Shown in pieces: positions 48,410 through 59,446 of a stretch of DNA of 64,000 bases. The position numbers and the translations under genes were made by a program. Source of the stretch: Dipteronia dyeriana (Eukaryota > Streptophyta > Magnoliopsida > Sapindales > Sapindaceae); the NCBI GenBank assembly GCA_032871835.1, contig CM065303.1:59744597-59808596 (forward strand), written 5' to 3'. Each line of letters begins with the position of its first letter. Within the stretch, counting starts at the first letter, position 1. The notes under the pieces were generated by a model. That model was not told where the DNA came from. It searched no databases and was given only the letters and a program-made list of their open reading frames with translations.

Positions 48410-48935
48410 CACTGATGTGTTTAATTATTGAATAGAACGGGTGTGTTTAGTTGTTGACCAGAACTGGTGTGTTTAGTTATTGACCAGAATTGGTGTGTTG
48501 AATAGAACTGTTGTGTTTAATTGTTGAATAGCACCCGTGTGTTTAATTGTTGAATAGCACTGGTGTGTTTAATTGTTGAATAGCACTGGTGTGTTTAACT
48601 TTTAGGGCACTGGTGTGTTTAATTTTTAGGGTACTGGTGTGTTTAATTGTTGAATAGCACCAGTGTGTTTAATTTGTGACAACTGGTGTGTTTAATTTTT
48701 AGGGCACTAGTGTGTTTAATTGTTGAATATCACCAATGTGTTTAATTTGTGACAACTGGTGTGTTTATTTTTTAGGGCATTGGTGTGTTTAATTGTTGAA
48801 TAGCACGGGTGTGTTTAATTGTTGAATAGCATGGGTGTGTTTAATTTGTGACAACTGGTGTGTTTAAGTTTTAGGGAACTGTTGTGTTTAATTCGTGACA
48901 ACTGAGCTGTTTTATTTTTAGAGCACTGGTGTATC
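48410..48935 (+). repeat. GTGTGTTTAATT minisatellite array 2
   Basis: About 22 units of 22-26 nt, such as GGTGTGTTTAATTGTTGAAT and GTGTGTTTAATTTTTAGGGC. It lies between the two converging MULE genes. Confidence 0.9.
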
Positions 48936-49370
48936 ATTTTTTGTGTATATGTTTTGATCAACTTTTGAATGTTAATTTCTGTAAGATTTGTGTTTTTAAC
49001 TTCATTGATTAATCATCACATTGCATGTACTTAAAAAAAAAAATATGTTCACTAATGCAATTCATTTCGTAAAATAAAATTACATGACCACAAAATAACT
49101 TGATAGCAACAGAACAATTTTCCAATTGGTACCAGTATACAAGCACCAAATTACAAGTCTTGCACAGAAAAACGTAATTGTAATTTCTAATCCAAGTACA
49201 CGTACACAAGCATCTATTTGATAGAAGCAACCATCCATTTGATTTATTTGCGCGCTTTAATGTGGTTGTAAACAAAGAACCAATTTATTCCAATGGACAA
49301 TAATATATAAAGTTTAGTAAAAATAACCCAAAAGTTGTTTACTGATATGAAAATATTAAGGGGACATACC
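48936..49370. other. MULE intergenic stretch
   Basis: AT-rich, non-coding; probably holds the 3' UTR of the transposase gene on the minus strand. Confidence 0.4.
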
Positions 49371-52116
49371 TCATTCAACATCATTGTCTGGATCCGTAGG
49401 GTTATCATATGGCCGTGTTGGACACGTCCTTATGTTATGTCCCTCTTGTCCACACGACTTGCACTTACGTCGTTGCCGCGGTCGTGGATTTGTTTGTGGG
49501 TTGGGAACATTGCATTGCTGATCGACCGGTGGGTTTGCACAATTTTGTCGGTTGTGCCCAGATTTCTTACATATGGTACAATACCTACTCCTCCGTCCAT
49601 GCTCGCCTGCAGACAGAACCCTATTCTTCTCGGTCTACCGGCTTGAGGCCGCCAGTCTGATGGGAGAACAACTTCTGCACGTACTTCCTCTGGAGTATTC
49701 CATTCGCTTGGGTGTCCAACCGGAAATATGAGACCAGAATAGCTTTCCAACCAGGTGCTTGTTTTGTAGAAATCCGAACAAAAGTCGTCAATTTTTTTTT
49801 ACAGTGCCTACAACAACAATTATTACAAAATAATTAAATGTAATCCGAACAAACAATGCATATAAGTATTAGTACAATATATATCGTATAGCATCTAATG
49901 CATGGCTACAAGGCAATAGGTCATTCTGAAATTCTTTACAAGTACAACTTTTCTCAGAAAGGTTTACTAAGCCATCTTTCTCACCGTCATTCACATTGAA
50001 ATTAACATGATCTATTTGGTGCACCATGTACTTATGTGATGTTTCATTGTTTTTGGTTAATTTCTTAGTATCCCACCGGGACAGTTGTGTTGTATTTCTG
50101 GATGCGGCATCACGACGTTCATGAAACCATTTCTGCATCATATCTCTAACGTACTCAACCAACGTTGTTATTGGCAACTGCGGGCATACCGTAAACAATT
50201 GTTCATGCATTCCACAATATTGGAAGTCATCCCCCCATAACGCCTAACCGGATAATATGCACGAGACCATCTATGAGGGCCAACTCTCATCAGATATTCA
50301 TAAGCTCGCATGTTTACACGGCTTAACTCTCACATATTTTCCAAGAACTCTATTTGTCTATGTGCCTTAGAAGCTTCATGGAACAATTTGCACACAACAT
50401 GGCTTTTGAATATGTTCTTCAAGTTCATGTTCATATGAAAACCACAAAGGCCATGTGGTAATTCTGGGTACTCTTTAGCCATAGCTACCTTGATTGCAGG
50501 ACTGCGATCGAAAATGATGATACAATTCGTAGGACATCCTATTGCCTTTTTCAACTCCTTTAAAAATCAAGTCCATGAATCCTCTCATTCAACATCACCC
50601 CAACCATAAGCAAGAGGGAATTCTTGATCGTTTGCATCTTGGCACGCTGCAATAAACATGACACCGCCAAACCTACCCTTCAAATGAGTTGCATTAATAC
50701 AAATTACAGGACGTATGATCGTCTGAAACCCGACAAGTGAAGCACTAAAAGCAATAAACAAATATTCAAAAAATTTATCGACGTTCGTCTTTATTGCTGT
50801 TACAGTACCATGATTGACGTGTTTCAATTCATGGCAGTATGCAGGCAACAACCGATATGAAAGATCAGGAGAACCAAAAACGTTTTGTTCAGTAAGTTCT
50901 TTTGCCCCCAATGCCTTTGTATACAACAAACTAAGTCCGTGTTCCACTTGCATATCAGTCATGATTTCTTTGGGTTTCAAAGAGCGACCACTAACTGCAA
51001 GTTGCGGTGACAGTATTTCACTAATAAGCCATGCACTTGCTTGTCGATGACGGTTGTGCAAGTCATCAATTGTACAACTATGTTCTTCCTCAAATTTTTG
51101 GACTGTCCAATAATTCTCACCTTCTATATTAACCGCACGGAATTGAAATTTACACTCAGGATCCTTGCAACCAACTTCATATCTACCAGTGCATGACCTT
51201 GTAACACGGATTTCAAAAATATCCTTTTGTGCGTACTCCTGTAAAGCTAGCTTCAAAGCTTTTTTGCTTTCGAACATCCCACATTTGGATAAGCTATTAC
51301 AAGAACTAGATTCCTCTGTTCTAACTAGTTCGAAACTGTAGTTTGAAGCTCTGGGAATAATCCAAGGTTGGGAGACTGGAGTTCCGGATCTATCACCAAC
51401 ATCAATGCCACCATCTTCAAATGTATCTCTACTTAAACCAGTAAAAACCGGTGGAACAGACCCTCTGCGACCACCATCTGTTGAATCTAAACTTATTCCA
51501 TGATGATATGTTGCCTCATCATTCACACCCTCACGACTTCCACCATCACCAATGTAATCTTTATCAAAATCCTCTAATCCATACTCACTATGGGAATTGT
51601 ACTCTGGAATCCAACTCTCATCCTCGTTAATTGTTGGGTCCTCAAAAATAACAGGGTTTCCAATCGGGGTTTCAAAAACATTATCAGTTATTGGTATAGA
51701 ACTGAAGACGTTGTTGCTTCCACCGCCGGATTGAAACTGTGCCGTCAATTGTTGTACAAAACTTTGATAAACAGACTGAACGGTAGGAACACCCACATGA
51801 CCGGGTTGTACACTAACTTTCTCAACAACACTAACATACACATCCGGAACATGTCCACAGTCGCACAACAATATTTCCACATCGCTATCATCTTTAATTT
51901 TCGATCGGGCTGGCCTAAGCCTAACTCCAGTATCAACCAAATTTTTAACTCAATACTAAACCTTATTAAGTCAACATTCGCAACACCTTGTACAACCCTG
52001 GACAACTCACTATACGTCAAATTCCTTCAAACTTTCACAAACTCTGTTTCATCACCCTCGTAAAAGTTTCCCACCAATTTGCCACCATAAGTGATTACCA
52101 ATTTCGTTGGGTCCAT
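49371..52116 (-). pseudogene. MuDR-type (MULE) transposase, broken
   Basis: Reads leftward from ATG 52114-52116 (MDPTKLVITYGGKLVGNFYE). Order: MuDR N-terminal domain; acidic linker; MuDR zinc-finger-like block (about 51300-51040, ending EEEHSCTIDDLHNRHRQAS); MULE transposase core (CINATHLKGRFGGVMFIAA at about 50700, IIFDRSPAIKVAM, GLCGFHMNMNLK, GGMTSNIVEC); SWIM finger CTCKEFQNDLLPCSH at about 49940; an intron at roughly 49865-49806; and two CCHC knuckles, CTICKKSGHNRQNC and CKSCGQEGHNIRTC. It ends at TGA 49371-49373. Defects: frameshifts in the N-terminal domain (about 51935 and 52045), stops after GWGDVE and within SWT*F, further changes near 50330 and 50215, and Asn where the first catalytic Asp should precede ATHLKG. 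An intact version would cut and rejoin the element's TIRs in the nucleus. Confidence 0.9.
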
Positions 52117-52139
52117 TCCTGCATTCCAACAAGCATGAC

Positions 52140-52880
52140 AACCCAATTAAACACATAAGGGTAAACCAGTTTAAACACACCAGGCCTTACCGATTGAAAC
52201 ACACCAGACCATACCACATTATGCAAACCACCACCAATTAAACACACCATGACACACTAAATTAAACACACGAGAGATAACCAATTAAACACACCAGGGA
52301 TAATAAATTAAACACCCCAGGGCATAACATATTAAACACACCATGCCAAACCAATTAAACACACTATACAAACAACATTGCAATTACAATGGAACGCCAC
52401 ATTCAACAAACCATGAAAAACAAATTAAACACACGAGGGAAAACCAATTAAACACACCAGGGCAATAAATTAAACACATCACGGATAATAAATTAAACAC
52501 ACCAGGGCATAACAATTAAACATAATACAGAAACAACATTACAAGTACAATGGAACACCACATTCAACAAACAATGACAAACAAATTAAACACACGAGGG
52601 ATAACCAATTAAACACACCAGGGATAATAAATTAAACACACCAGGGCATAACACATTAAACACACCAGGGAATACCAATTAAACACACTACGCCAAAAAA
52701 TTAAACATATCAGGGATAATAAATTAAACACACCAGGGCATAACAATTAAACATACTATACAAACAACATTACAAATACAATGGAACACCACATTCAGCA
52801 AACCATGAAAAAAAAATTAAACACACCAAGCGATTTCAATTAAACACACCACGGTTTAACAATAAAACACACCAAAGTTA
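52140..52880 (-). repeat. GTGTGTTTAATT minisatellite array 3, inverted
   Basis: About 28 units, seen on the plus strand as AATTAAACACACCAGGGATA and variants, with a higher-order period marked by CAATGGAACACCACATTCA (three times, near 52388, 52549, 52781). It lies just upstream of the transposase start, mirroring array 1. Confidence 0.9.
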
Positions 52881-53214
52881 ACTATCTCCTTCAACCTTTA
52901 TTCATTATAATCTGCATATGAAACAACAAAATTGGGTTTCTAATACATACCTCTAGAAGAACGGCCTTCAGAATCTGGATTCATCATAACAACTTCATCC
53001 AAAATTCGTGAAATACAAAACCTAATCCCTAAATTTCGAACCAAATCTATACAAAACCCAATGCCTTTGCAGACAATACCAGCACTTTCAACAACAATGG
53101 AGGAAACTGAAGAGAGAGGAAACAAAATTTCAGAAAAAAAATACTATGGTGTGACAGAGCAGCTGAGGAAATTGAAGAGAGAGAGAAAAAATTTCAGACA
53201 AAAAAAGGGACATT

Positions 53215-53565
53215 TGTATGTGTGTGACAGTAGAAGAGAGAGCAGTGGGCGTGAGATGTAGAAGGCGTCATATGTAGAAGAAGAGAGAGCAGTAGGCCGT
53301 GAGATGTAGAAAAGAAAGAATAGACAGTAGAAGTGAGAGCAGTGGGCGTGAGATGTAGAAGAAGAGAGAGCAGCAGGGCGTGAGATGTAGAAAAGAAAGA
53401 AGAGACAGTAGAAGAGAGAGTAGTGGGCGTGAAATGTAGAGGAAGAGAGACTAGCAGGGCATGAGATGTAGAAAATAAAGAAGATACAGTAGAAGAGAGA
53501 GCAGTGGGCGTGAGATGTAGAAGAAGAGAGAGCAGTAGGGCGTGAGATTTAGAAGAGAGAGAAGA
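53215..53565. repeat. Purine-rich minisatellite near the right MULE end
   Basis: A higher-order unit of about 110 bp (GAGAGCAGTGGGCGTGAGAT, GTAGAAGAAGAGAGAG, GTAGAAAAGAAAGAAGAGAC) is repeated about three times, each containing two GGGCGTGAGATGTAGAA modules. It lies between the transposase 5' region and the right TIR. Confidence 0.85.
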
Positions 53566-53641
53566 TAAAAGAAAATTGAAAACATAAGTAATTAAACAAT
53601 TATTGAATAAATAAGGAGTATTTCAGTATTCACAATCAAAT

Positions 53642-53723
53642 ATTGGGTAAAAACAATAAATTTATTAATGTTGGGTAAAAACAATCTAACACCTTAATTT
53701 TTGACTACAAAGGGTATTTTCCC
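53642..53723 (-). repeat. Right terminal inverted repeat of the MULE
   Basis: Inverse of 43142-43223; contains TTGGGTAAAAACAAT twice (53645 and 53674 regions). Confidence 0.8.
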
Positions 53724-53728
53724 ATGAT

Positions 53729-54107
53729 TCTTCTATAAAGTATCCCTTATGTTAATTTCGGTAAGGACTACTAAGAAATCACATCCATTTTTATGAATTT
53801 TGATCTGATTTTTTTTATGGATGATATGTTCAATGAAATCTACCTATGAATAAAATTTTAGAATTTTTCAAGCACCACAACTATTTTTCTTGAATTTTCC
53901 TATATTTCACCATTTTTTAGATACCTTTATATTTAACAAAATCGTGATAAATAATTGTGGTACTTGAAAAATTCTCAAATTTTATTAATAAGTAAATGTC
54001 ATAGAACTTATCATCCACAACAAAATTCATATCAAAATTCATAAAAATAGATGTAATTTCACGGTGGTCCTTACCGAATTAAAATAAGGGACCCCTTTAT
54101 GAGAGAA
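53729..54107. mobile_element. Palindromic MITE at the MULE right border
   Basis: Arms of about 150 bp are inverted copies: GGTAAGGACTACTAAGAAAT, CCATTTTTATGAATTTTGAT and TGGATGATATGTTC on the left are mirrored at 53990-54100. It lies a few bases outside the right MULE TIR, so its insertion may have destroyed the MULE's target duplication. A related partial copy is at 61665-61890. Confidence 0.75.
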
Positions 54108-54462
54108 TTTGTTTACAATAATTTTAATATGTTTATATAAATTAAAATAAACTCATATTTAATAATAATATATAAAAAAGGATTTATAAAAAAGAAAAAA
54201 AAAGGAAATCTAGAAAATCAGGAAAATCAAAGCCCCGTAATTTTTTTCTTTTATTCTTGTGAAGTTTTTCATTTTCAAAAAATATATTATTTCAATATGA
54301 TAAAAAAACTTAGAAAAACAAAACCCATAAATTGAAAAGTGACGAATTTTTTTTTTTTTTTTCCTTTTTATAAATTTAAATTATTTTAAACAAATTATAT
54401 TAATATATATAAATACACACACGCACACACATTTAAATAAACAAACCTCGAACGATTAGCTG
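54108..54462. other. AT-rich spacer
   Basis: No gene or clear element. Confidence 0.4.
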
Positions 54463-54518
54463 AAGTTGCTCAATTGGCTAGAGTTGTGGCTTTTAACCAA
54501 AGAGTCGTAGGTTCAATC
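54463..54518 (+). repeat. tRNA-Lys-like sequence abutting the gypsy 3' LTR
   Basis: GTTGCTCAATTGGCTAGAG (A-box-like), GGCTTTTAACC (anticodon-loop-like with TTT) and GTAGGTTCAATC (B-box-like) lie in tRNA spacing, but no acceptor stem closes. Homology to the gypsy LTR starts immediately after it. Confidence 0.5.
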
Positions 54519-54876
54519 TTATGTAAAATTTCATAAAGGAATCCTTGTTACAACAGACTATAAACAATTTATTTGCAAGTAGTCAGGTGGGAATGTAATC
54601 CCCGTGAAGCTGATCTCACTAACAAACCATACAACTTCTTTTTAATTGGCTACCTCATACGGTGCCATTTTAGGAAATTGAAAACAATACAACACCAAAT
54701 AGTGTCGTTTCTTAAAACAAACAATACAACTCATTTTGGACCTTTACCAGGATTATAATTCATCACTTAAACACTTCATGTCTGAAAGCCCCAATTCGTA
54801 GCCCTAAATCCCAAATCTCTATCTTTTCTCAATTGAAGATCTCCTTTTCTCACAACCTTAAACACCCGATCCAACA
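54519..54876 (-). repeat. 3' LTR of the gypsy element, short form
   Basis: Starts TGTTGGATCGGG directly after the polypurine tract and is homologous to 59973-59611 of the 5' LTR (for example ATACAACTCATTTTGGACCT in both). It stops at 54519, lacking the last 160 or so bases present in the 5' LTR. Confidence 0.85.
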
Positions 54877-55099
54877 TTCCCTCCCTCTAAAAAAAACATC
54901 ATTGACCTTAAGGACTGAAAGTCTGGAACTGACTAGCGATTACAGAGGCATCTTCCCAAGTGGAGACCGGATTTGTGTGCGACCACTGCACCAATCAATG
55001 TGTCATTACTTAGTTTCTTATTTGGACCATTTTTCGAGCAAGAACAACCAGTGGAGCGACTAGAAACTACCCATCTGGGTCAATACGAGGTACAACCGA

Positions 55100-56150
55100 G
55101 TTGGGAGACATCGTTTCCCCAATCTTCCTCTTTAGCTGAGATACTTGGAACACTGGGTGACTTGGGAGTTCTGAGGGAGCTGAATGTGATAGGCTACCAT
55201 TCCCACTATGTTCATTATTTGGTAGATTCGAAAAAACTTGGTGCCAACTTTAAATTTCTCCTTATTGCTATGGTTGCTTGTCTGTAGGGTTATAACCATT
55301 GGTAGACCTAATCCCCTACCTTAAACTCTCTCTGACTCTCTTGTTTTCGTAGTGTTTCATCCTTGACTATGCTTAAGTCAAAGCTTCTTTAAGCACAGAT
55401 AAAACCCTGGTTCTATCATTGGCAAAGTCTTTGATTTCCGTATAGTTATGACTGAGTGTTGGGATCAAGAATATATGAGGCTTGTTTCAGTAAAACGCTT
55501 CGAAATGAGTCATAGTGAGAACTGTGTGGTAGTTTGAATTGTACCATCACTCGACCATAGGTAGCCAGGCCACCCAGTTGGACTATAGCTAGTCATGCAC
55601 CTTAAATAATTCGCTAGGCATTGAGTTAATCTCACTCTGGCTATCAGTTTACGGATGGTAGACTGAGCTGAAACAGAGCTTGATCCCTACCAACTTGAAT
55701 AATTGTTGTCAAAACACATTGGTAAAAACCTTATCTCAGTCACTAACAATAGTTTTCGGTAGCCTATGGATTCTGTGTATGTGGTAAAAGAAGAGTTTGG
55801 CCACTTGAGATGTTGTTAATGTGTGGGTCAATGCTAGAAAGTGTACGTGTTTGGAGAGACAATCTATTATCACCAGGATTTCCTAGGGATGAAGGGTGCC
55901 CTTCAATGAAGTCCATAACGATGTCATGCAATGGAAAAGTAGGTATGAGTAGTGGCTGTAGAAGCCATAGTGGCTTAATATGTTCACTTTTATTTCGTTG
56001 ACAAAATTGGCAGTTCAGGACCATGGTTGTCACATCCATGCTTATAGAGACCCAATAAAAGAACATTTGAAGTCCTTTAAAGGTCCCTTTAGTCCTCTAA
56101 TGGCCCCTTATCGCCGTTAAGTGCCCTTCTTCCAATAGTTTCTCTCTTAG
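55100..56150 (-). pseudogene. gypsy integrase remnant
   Basis: Contains the second half of the zinc-binding HHCC motif (LNCQFCQRNKSEHIKP), then LLQPLLIPTFPLHDIVMDFI, the conserved start of the catalytic core. A C-terminal piece, VAYHIQLPQNSQV, lies near 55170-55240. Frameshifts interrupt the core. No chromodomain is recognised. Confidence 0.7.
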
Positions 56151-56402
56151 GGGTCATGTACTTCCCATATAGATCCGCTCCCTTTTTCTTAGTAACCTTC
56201 AATGTAACTTAAACCCATTGTTGTTAGTTGAACTTACTAGTAATTCCATAATCAAGGTTTCAATGATAAAGTCTTACCGATAGATCTCTACTACCTCTTG
56301 AATACAAGCTAGTTGAGTGGTGGTCAAGGCCAATAGGGTCTCTTCCTCCTGTTACATTGCCCTAGATAGCCCATTCACGACCACATTTTCGTTTCCATTT
56401 TT

Positions 56403-56760
56403 TTAAGAAATCTCATAGTCGAATTCTAACAATTTGGACAACCAATTTTGTTGCATGAGGGTGGACATCTTTTGCTCTAGAAAATACTCCAAACTTTGAT
56501 GGTAGATTTTAATCGTGAATTTATCGTCATTTAGGTAGGTTTTCCACTTTTGGACTGCATACACTATGGCTTGCAATTCTTTTTCATAGGTTGACAGGCT
56601 TAACTTCCTTGGTAAGAGGGCTTTACTAATGTAAGCCAATGGTCTCCCACTTTGCACAAGCACCGCCCAAATTCCTAAATGGCAAGCATCCGTTTCCACT
56701 ATAAAAGGCATAGACAAATCAGGTAGGGTCAATACCGGTGTAGTATACATAACTAGCTAG
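56403..56760 (-). pseudogene. gypsy RNase H remnant
   Basis: PFIVETDACHLGIWAVLVQ, PLAYISKALLPRKLSLSTYE and KELQAIVYAVQKWKTYL follow the gypsy RNase H pattern (DA...G.GAVL, Y.KEL.A). The frame is open for about 115 residues. Confidence 0.85.
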
Positions 56761-56796
56761 CTTAAGGTCCTTGAATGCCTTATCAGTTGCCACCCC

Positions 56797-57531
56797 TCAA
56801 TTAAACCAATTTTTCTTTAACAATTTCGTTAACGGTCTACTAATGATACCATATCCATTCACAAACTTTCTATAATAACCCATAAGACCCATAAATCCCC
56901 TTAGCTCCTTGCTCAAGGTAGGTTTAGGCCATTCCACCATCCCTTTCATCTTCTTAACATCGGCTGCCACCCCATTTGCTGAAATGATATGGCTAAAGTA
57001 CTCAAATTTAGCTCTTCCAAACTCACACTTGCTTCTCTTCATAAATAATTGGTGATGCCTCAAAAATTTTAGGGCAATTTGAGGTGATCAGCATGTTCCT
57101 CTATATTCTTACTATATATCAAGATGTCATCAAAGAATTCCAAGATCACTTTCCTTGTAAGGTCAAAAAATGTCATTTATAAGGCTTTGGAATGTGGCTG
57201 GTGTGTTTGTAAGCCCAAATGGCATCACCCTAAACTCGTAGTACTCTTGGTGTGTCCTGAAAGCCGTCTTATGTATGTCTTCTTCAGCTACCCAAATTTG
57301 GTGATATTCAGCCCTTAAATCTAGCTTAATAAAGACCCCTGCCCCATTTAATTCATCGGGAAGTTCATCAATAACTGGTATAGGGAACTTACCTTTCACT
57401 GTACTCTTGTTCAACTCCTTATAATCTAAACAAAACCGCCATGATCCATCCTTCCTCTTCACTAGTAATATAAGAGAAACAAACATGCTATTGCTTGGCC
57501 TAATCATTCCACTCCCTAGCATTTCCTTCAC
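56797..57531 (-). pseudogene. gypsy reverse transcriptase remnant
   Basis: [68 protein letters not shown], and the active site as FFDDILIYSK at about 57105-57135, followed by [15 protein letters not shown] and [14 protein letters not shown]. The catalytic aspartates of FFDD are kept, but frameshifts at about 57165 and 57065 separate the pieces. Confidence 0.88.
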
Positions 57532-57839
57532 TATCCTCTCTATTTCATTTTTTGTATATACTGATGTATTTATGTTTTAACATTGATTGGTTTGTTGTCA
57601 GGCTTGAGTGGTATGTGATGATTGTGAGCTCTACTAGGAGGTAAAGCATAAGGTTCAACAAACACATCTTCAAATAAGCTCAAAACCAGCTGTAGTTCTT
57701 GAGGTATTTCCTTACTTTCATTTTTTGCTTCTATGGAATATAACTGTACGACTGTTTAAGCTCTCTCATGAGCTTTCTGTAGCTATTCGGGTACTTTTTT
57801 TCCAGTCAAAGCAGTAAGCCTACTTTCCTCCTTAATTAA

Positions 57840-58157
57840 CTATAGCGTAACCCATTTTCCCTGTCTCATAAAGCTCATGCTGAGTTGTTTTGCATCTAGG
57901 AGGATAATACCTATTTTTCTTATCCATTGGATTCCCAAAACCACGTCACAACCCCCCAAAGTTAAAAGTCTTATCTCGATAGAAAATTCCATCCATCGTA
58001 AAGTCCAAGAAAAGACTTTACATTTTGCTTGGTTACTGATTTTTCTTCCTCCACCTACCGTTACCCACAAAGCATCAGTAGTTTCTACCCCCGTGAATTT
58101 GGCAGTCTCGGGGTCCAAAAAGTTATGAGCTGACCCACTATCCACTAGAATATTCAC
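57840..58157 (-). pseudogene. gypsy aspartic protease remnant
   Basis: MNILVDSGSAHNFLDPETAK carries the D-S-G active-site triad, and GCDVVLGIQWIRKIG is the typical C-terminal protease motif. About 105 residues open. Confidence 0.85.
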
Positions 58158-58159
58158 TA

Positions 58160-59430
58160 TCTATTCTTCACCTTGCTTTTCAACCTGATAGTTTGCAGTC
58201 CCACACTCCCTGTTAAAGCATGATGGGATATGGTGACTTTTTCCTCTGTATCCCCTATCTCTTATTCTTTAAATTCCAACAGTTTCTCTCATTCGGTTCC
58301 TTCATCTTCTTCCTCACCACATAATATATAGAAATGTTTCTTAGCACATTGGTGGCCAAAAGTGTAGGCCTCGTCACAATTATAACAGAGGTCTTTATCT
58401 CGCCTCACCTTCATCTCAGTAAAGGTAAGTCTGTTAATGGGAATGGGTTCATTGATTTTCTGGTTAGGGCATGTAATAGCTGGTAGGTTGGTTTATGGGT
58501 TGGGTGTAGGCCATTTGTGGATTGTGGTGTGTTGTCCAACATTCTGGTTTGAGACATAGATGGGTTTTGTGGCTTGCTGTTCAGTACTTCGGTTGTTGTT
58601 ATAAAACGGTTTTTATGGCTACATCTTATTCTTCTTAAATTCTAGGAAAGCCTCTTGCAGCCTAACCAATTCAATGGTTGTTTTAAGTTCAGTAGACTTG
58701 AACATCCTCACTTGATGTCAAATTTCATCCTTCAATCCACTTATAAAACTGGATAAGAAAAATTCTGGGGATAGTTCTAGATTTTTTGCTAGTAATCTAG
58801 GTTGGGTTTCTTTAAATTTCTCCTGAAATTCAACCACCGTAGTGGTCTGCTTCAACCGGTGGGATTACCCCACCACATCATTTTGGTCCACATTTGAAAA
58901 CCTCACCAACAAGGCCTCTGTGAACTCAGCCTAACTAACTCCCTCTTTCAACTCATAATACGACTGAAACCAAGCCTCAGTTCTTTTCTCGAAATGAATT
59001 GAAGCAATCAGAACCTTCTGATCAGAAGGTACATGATGTATTATAAAAAATATTTCACACTTCATTATTTAGGTTCAGCTCCATCAAACTTAGGAAAAGT
59101 TAATATATGTGGTCTAAAATTTGAATCGGGGAATACCTTGCTTGAGGAATTGGCCTGGCCTTGAACCCGTGGTTCTTCTGGAATACTCCCTGATGTAGAG
59201 CACAAAATTCCCTTACCAATGTTACTTGGCCATTCCTGATATGCTCTATTGTGCTTGTTCGAAAACAGATCATGAAATCTAGAAAACTAGTCAATGATTG
59301 CCACCTTGAGAGATTCAAATCCTTCTTCAAGCCTTTGAAATTTCTTGTCCCTTTCTAGATTTTTAGACTTCATTTCGGAGAATCTACCCTCTAGATACTG
59401 ATGCTGCCTTATTTCCTCTACCATGAATGT
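58160..59430 (-). pseudogene. gypsy gag remnant
   Basis: A zinc-knuckle-like CYNCDEAYTFGHQC lies near 58350-58395. A capsid-like stretch in broken frames is upstream (58620-59000), and an N-terminal part (MKKDLNLSRWQSLTSF) at 59330. Heavily interrupted. Confidence 0.65.
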
Positions 59431-59446
59431 TTGCCCAATGATACCA

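Larger units (their letters stand above)
43142..53723. mobile_element. Mutator-like element carrying Ulp1-type protease and MuDR transposase genes
   Basis: About 10.6 kb. The left end (from GGGAGAACTTTAAAAG) and right end (inverted, from GGGAAAATACCC) form TIRs of about 80 bp that share ATTGTTTTTACCCAA and TAAATTTATTGTTTT. Inside are a plus-strand DUF1985/Ulp1 gene (44640-48012) and a minus-strand transposase (49371-52116) that converge. Three arrays of a GTGTGTTTAATT-containing minisatellite occupy 44080-44620, 48410-48935 and, inverted, 52140-52880. This is the layout of the plant MULE group known to carry Ulp1-like protease domains (KI-MULE/Kaonashi type). Both genes have several stops and frameshifts, so this copy is inactive. 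No 9-bp target duplication was found (left flank TATAATATA, right flank ATGATTCTT); a later MITE sits at the right border. Confidence 0.85.

Noticed and set aside
52140..52880. CRISPR-like regular repeats
   Set aside because: Units are imperfect with no unique spacers of constant length, and the genome is a plant's. It is a minisatellite inside the MULE.
54463..54518. Functional tRNA-Lys gene
   Set aside because: The anticodon loop fits, but the acceptor and T stems do not pair.
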